From assembly GCA_942492835.1 (NCBI GenBank), contig OW818645.1, positions 1,612,001 through 1,676,000 of the forward strand: DNA of 64,000 nt, read 5' to 3'. Positions 62,554 through 64,000 of this stretch are shown here, one piece after another. The notes below the pieces were generated by a model. The model ran no database searches, had not been told where the DNA came from, and worked only from the letters and a program-made list of their open reading frames with translations. How positions within the stretch are numbered: position 1 is the stretch's first letter; each line of letters begins with the position of its first letter. The translations under genes and the position numbers were made by a program. This stretch comes from GWB2-37-7 sp942492835 (GTDB lineage Bacteria > Bacillota > Clostridia > Lutisporales > Lutisporaceae).

Positions 62554-63588
62554 TTAAAATTTGTATTTAGGTTTATCTAATACATAAACCTTTACTGTTC
62601 GTTTACCATACCTTCTTACATCTGTTGGAGAATCGTAATACAGGTCTATTCTATTTCCCTTAATCGCACCGCCAATATCTGCCGCCAATGCTTCACCGTA
62701 GCCCTCTATATAAAGCCATGTGCCTAAGGGTATTACTCTAGGATCAACTGCTGCTATACCTGGTCTAACTCTAAGCCCGGAGTATGTTATACCATAGTGT
62801 GAATCTCCAGGATTTTTACCACAGCTTTCATAGCTTACGTCATAAGCAGTAGAAGTCATCTTTATAGCTCTGGTAAAACCAATCTGCCCTCTAGAGGTTA
62901 TAAGAGTTGTCTTTGCACCCTCCTCTATAATGCCATTTACCGGCTCTTTGATAATTTTCTCACTAACTATTTGTCTGCTTACTTCTTTACCATCTTCATA
63001 AACTACCTTAATTGAAACCTGTTTTTCTCCACTTTGTCCTTTTCTTACAACATTAACAAAACCTTTTGCTAAGCTATCAAGCTTCTTGACTTCATTTTTA
63101 AAGTCAACTTGTACTTTCTGGTCTACTAGCTTTTCTTCTACTCTTATAATACTTACTTCCATATCATCTTTTATTTCTGCATTCATAGCCGGCTCTACCT
63201 TATCCTTGCTTCCAACAAGAACTTTAGCTTCGTCTAGTGCATTTTTAACCGTAGTAACAGTTGTCATTATTGACATATTGCTATCCTTGGTTTTAATGTT
63301 TACTTTTTTAGCTCTTTGAATGCTTATACTTAAACCGTCTTCCAACTTATCTGTCATAGAAATATCAACTTTATCATATGGTCCAATTTTTATATTTTCT
63401 TCGTTTAGTGCATCCTCTACTGTATTCTTAAAAGTACTAATTTTAATTTCTTTTTCTGAATCGAATACAATTATATCCTTTTTCATCCAACCATAGACCA
63501 AAGATGTAGTAAGTACTAAGCAAACCATTATAACGGCTGCAAGCTTTACATAAATCATACTCTTGCCATTATTTATGCTTATCTTCAT
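62554..63588 (-). CDS. yabE: YabE-like cell wall protein with DUF348, G5 and 3D domains
   Basis: The 344-residue protein has an N-terminal membrane or signal segment (about 14-34), DUF348 repeats (about 40-150), a G5 domain (about 153-232, with VNVVRKGQSGEKQVSIKVVY) and a C-terminal 3D domain (about 238-340) with the three aspartates in TAYDVSYES, AVDPRVIPLGTWLYIEG and AADIGGAIKGNRIDLYY. The 3D domain is a lytic-transglycosylase-like fold (MltA/Rpf-like), so cell wall turnover is likely. AGGAGGT precedes ATG 63588. It lies between tatD and rnmV as in Bacillus. Confidence 0.93.
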   Translation of the reverse strand: MKISINNGKSMIYVKLAAVIMVCLVLTTSLVYGWMKKDIIVFDSEKEIKISTFKNTVEDALNEENIKIGPYDKVDISMTDKLEDGLSISIQRAKKVNIKTKDSNMSIMTTVTTVKNALDEAKVLVGSKDKVEPAMNAEIKDDMEVSIIRVEEKLVDQKVQVDFKNEVKKLDSLAKGFVNVVRKGQSGEKQVSIKVVYEDGKEVSRQIVSEKIIKEPVNGIIEEGAKTTLITSRGQIGFTRAIKMTSTAYDVSYESCGKNPGDSHYGITYSGLRVRPGIAAVDPRVIPLGTWLYIEGYGEALAADIGGAIKGNRIDLYYDSPTDVRRYGKRTVKVYVLDKPKYKF

Positions 63589-63919
63589 TACTTTACCTCC
63601 TTCTGGTAACTTGTAGTAATTTTAACTGCTTTTATTCTTATTGTCAAATTTTATTCCATTATATTGTATTTCTACAGTCTTCTTCCATCATTATAGACTA
63701 TAAAATACACTTATATAAATCTCACTATTTATTACAATTAGATGTATTAATGAGGTTTATATTATTACAATATATTAATAGAACTTGTCTATTATGTATT
63801 ATTAACAAGAAGAACATTATTATACAACAAATATCCCAGATTAGGTATTCTATACATTTTGTCTTAGGTGACACACATAGAGCTTTTTCTGTTGCATTGA
63901 TGTGACACATACCCTATCT
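63589..63919 (-). other. Gap between tatD and yabE-like gene
   Basis: The 331 bases are AT-rich. A short direct repeat, GTGACACACATA (63870-63881) and GTGACACATACC (63902-63913), is present. I see no gene or RNA that I can support; the promoter of the G5/3D gene is probably here. Confidence 0.5.
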
Positions 63920-64000
63920 TTATATGTTAAAAAACAGCTTACCGTTTTCTAAGGTCTTCTGTGCCACTTCCTCAAAGCTAATGCCTTTTATATCCGCTAT
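63920..64000 (-). CDS. tatD: TatD-family hydrolase (C-terminal end)
   Basis: The last 26 codons of a minus-strand gene are present, ending at TAA 63920-63922; the rest lies beyond the right edge. The translation begins IADIKGISFEEVAQKTLENG and resembles the C-terminal helix of TatD-type metal-dependent DNases/hydrolases (VAEIKGISFEEVAEITTxN). The place upstream of the yabE-like gene fits tatD (yabD) in the oriC-proximal order of Firmicutes. Confidence 0.8.
   Translation of the reverse strand: MADIKGISFEEVAQKTLENGKLFFNI

Noticed and set aside
63725..63910. 61-residue open frame in the tatD-yabE gap
   Set aside because: No ribosome site, odd Cys/Ile/Asn composition and no neighbour support; expected by chance in AT-rich DNA.

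Overview
The window is AT-rich chromosomal DNA from an endospore-forming member of the Clostridia. Support comes from spoVG behind a SigH-type promoter, strong Gram-positive Shine-Dalgarno sites, a T-box leader on tyrS, an A/V-type ATPase and a hybrid cluster protein of anaerobes. The order tatD - yabE-like - rnmV - rsmA ... purR - spoVG - glmU matches the oriC-proximal backbone known from Bacillus and clostridia. Most genes lie on the minus strand, so the origin is probably beyond the right edge. Species cannot be named from the sequence.

Layout, left to right. 1-8400: glmU (cut by the edge), nadA-nadB-nadC, a Met-rich coat-like protein, spoVG, purR and divergent murC. 8500-10240: a PII-like protein with a cation/proton antiporter that lacks an RCK domain. 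10300-12720: an accessory scar with an internally deleted ABC transporter gene, a transposase remnant, two kinds of short repeat and a MerR-family regulator. 12880-25280: an eight-gene operon of an ABC-2 transporter, MoxR ATPase, DUF58 protein, two large VWA membrane proteins and two other membrane proteins. 25465-38130: mostly single genes (M20 peptidase, rRNA methyltransferase, CorA, HD-GYP, YigZ, a second coat-like protein, acetyltransferase, putative glycoside hydrolase, class III-like Hcp). 38177-46774: a nine-gene A/V-type ATPase operon. 47079-51242: HAD phosphatase, tyrS with T-box, UPF0316 protein, CAP-domain lipoprotein. 51305-54790: four poorly characterised membrane or secreted proteins. 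55404-62544: trmB, a Crp/Fnr regulator with an EamA transporter, zinc-ribbon protein, RodA, a repeat-rich protein, rsmA and rnmV. 62554-64000: a G5/3D-domain cell wall protein and the tail of tatD.

How genes may work together. nadA, nadB and nadC make nicotinate mononucleotide de novo. The Crp/Fnr regulator carries the Arg-Glu-x-x-x-Arg recognition pattern of CRP, and a perfect TGTGA-N6-TCACA palindrome lies upstream of hcp, so an HcpR-like circuit is likely. The PII-like/antiporter pair looks like a ligand-regulated ion exchange module. The MoxR/VWA/ABC-2 operon looks like one envelope-associated machine of unknown substrate.

The most unusual non-coding items are a dispersed hairpin repeat with four copies (5446, 54849, 55138, 59369), a 9-bp hairpin that buries the ribosome binding site of the 59466-60941 gene, and the repeat-bordered scar around 10411-12716. 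I saw no prophage, CRISPR array, rRNA or tRNA gene.
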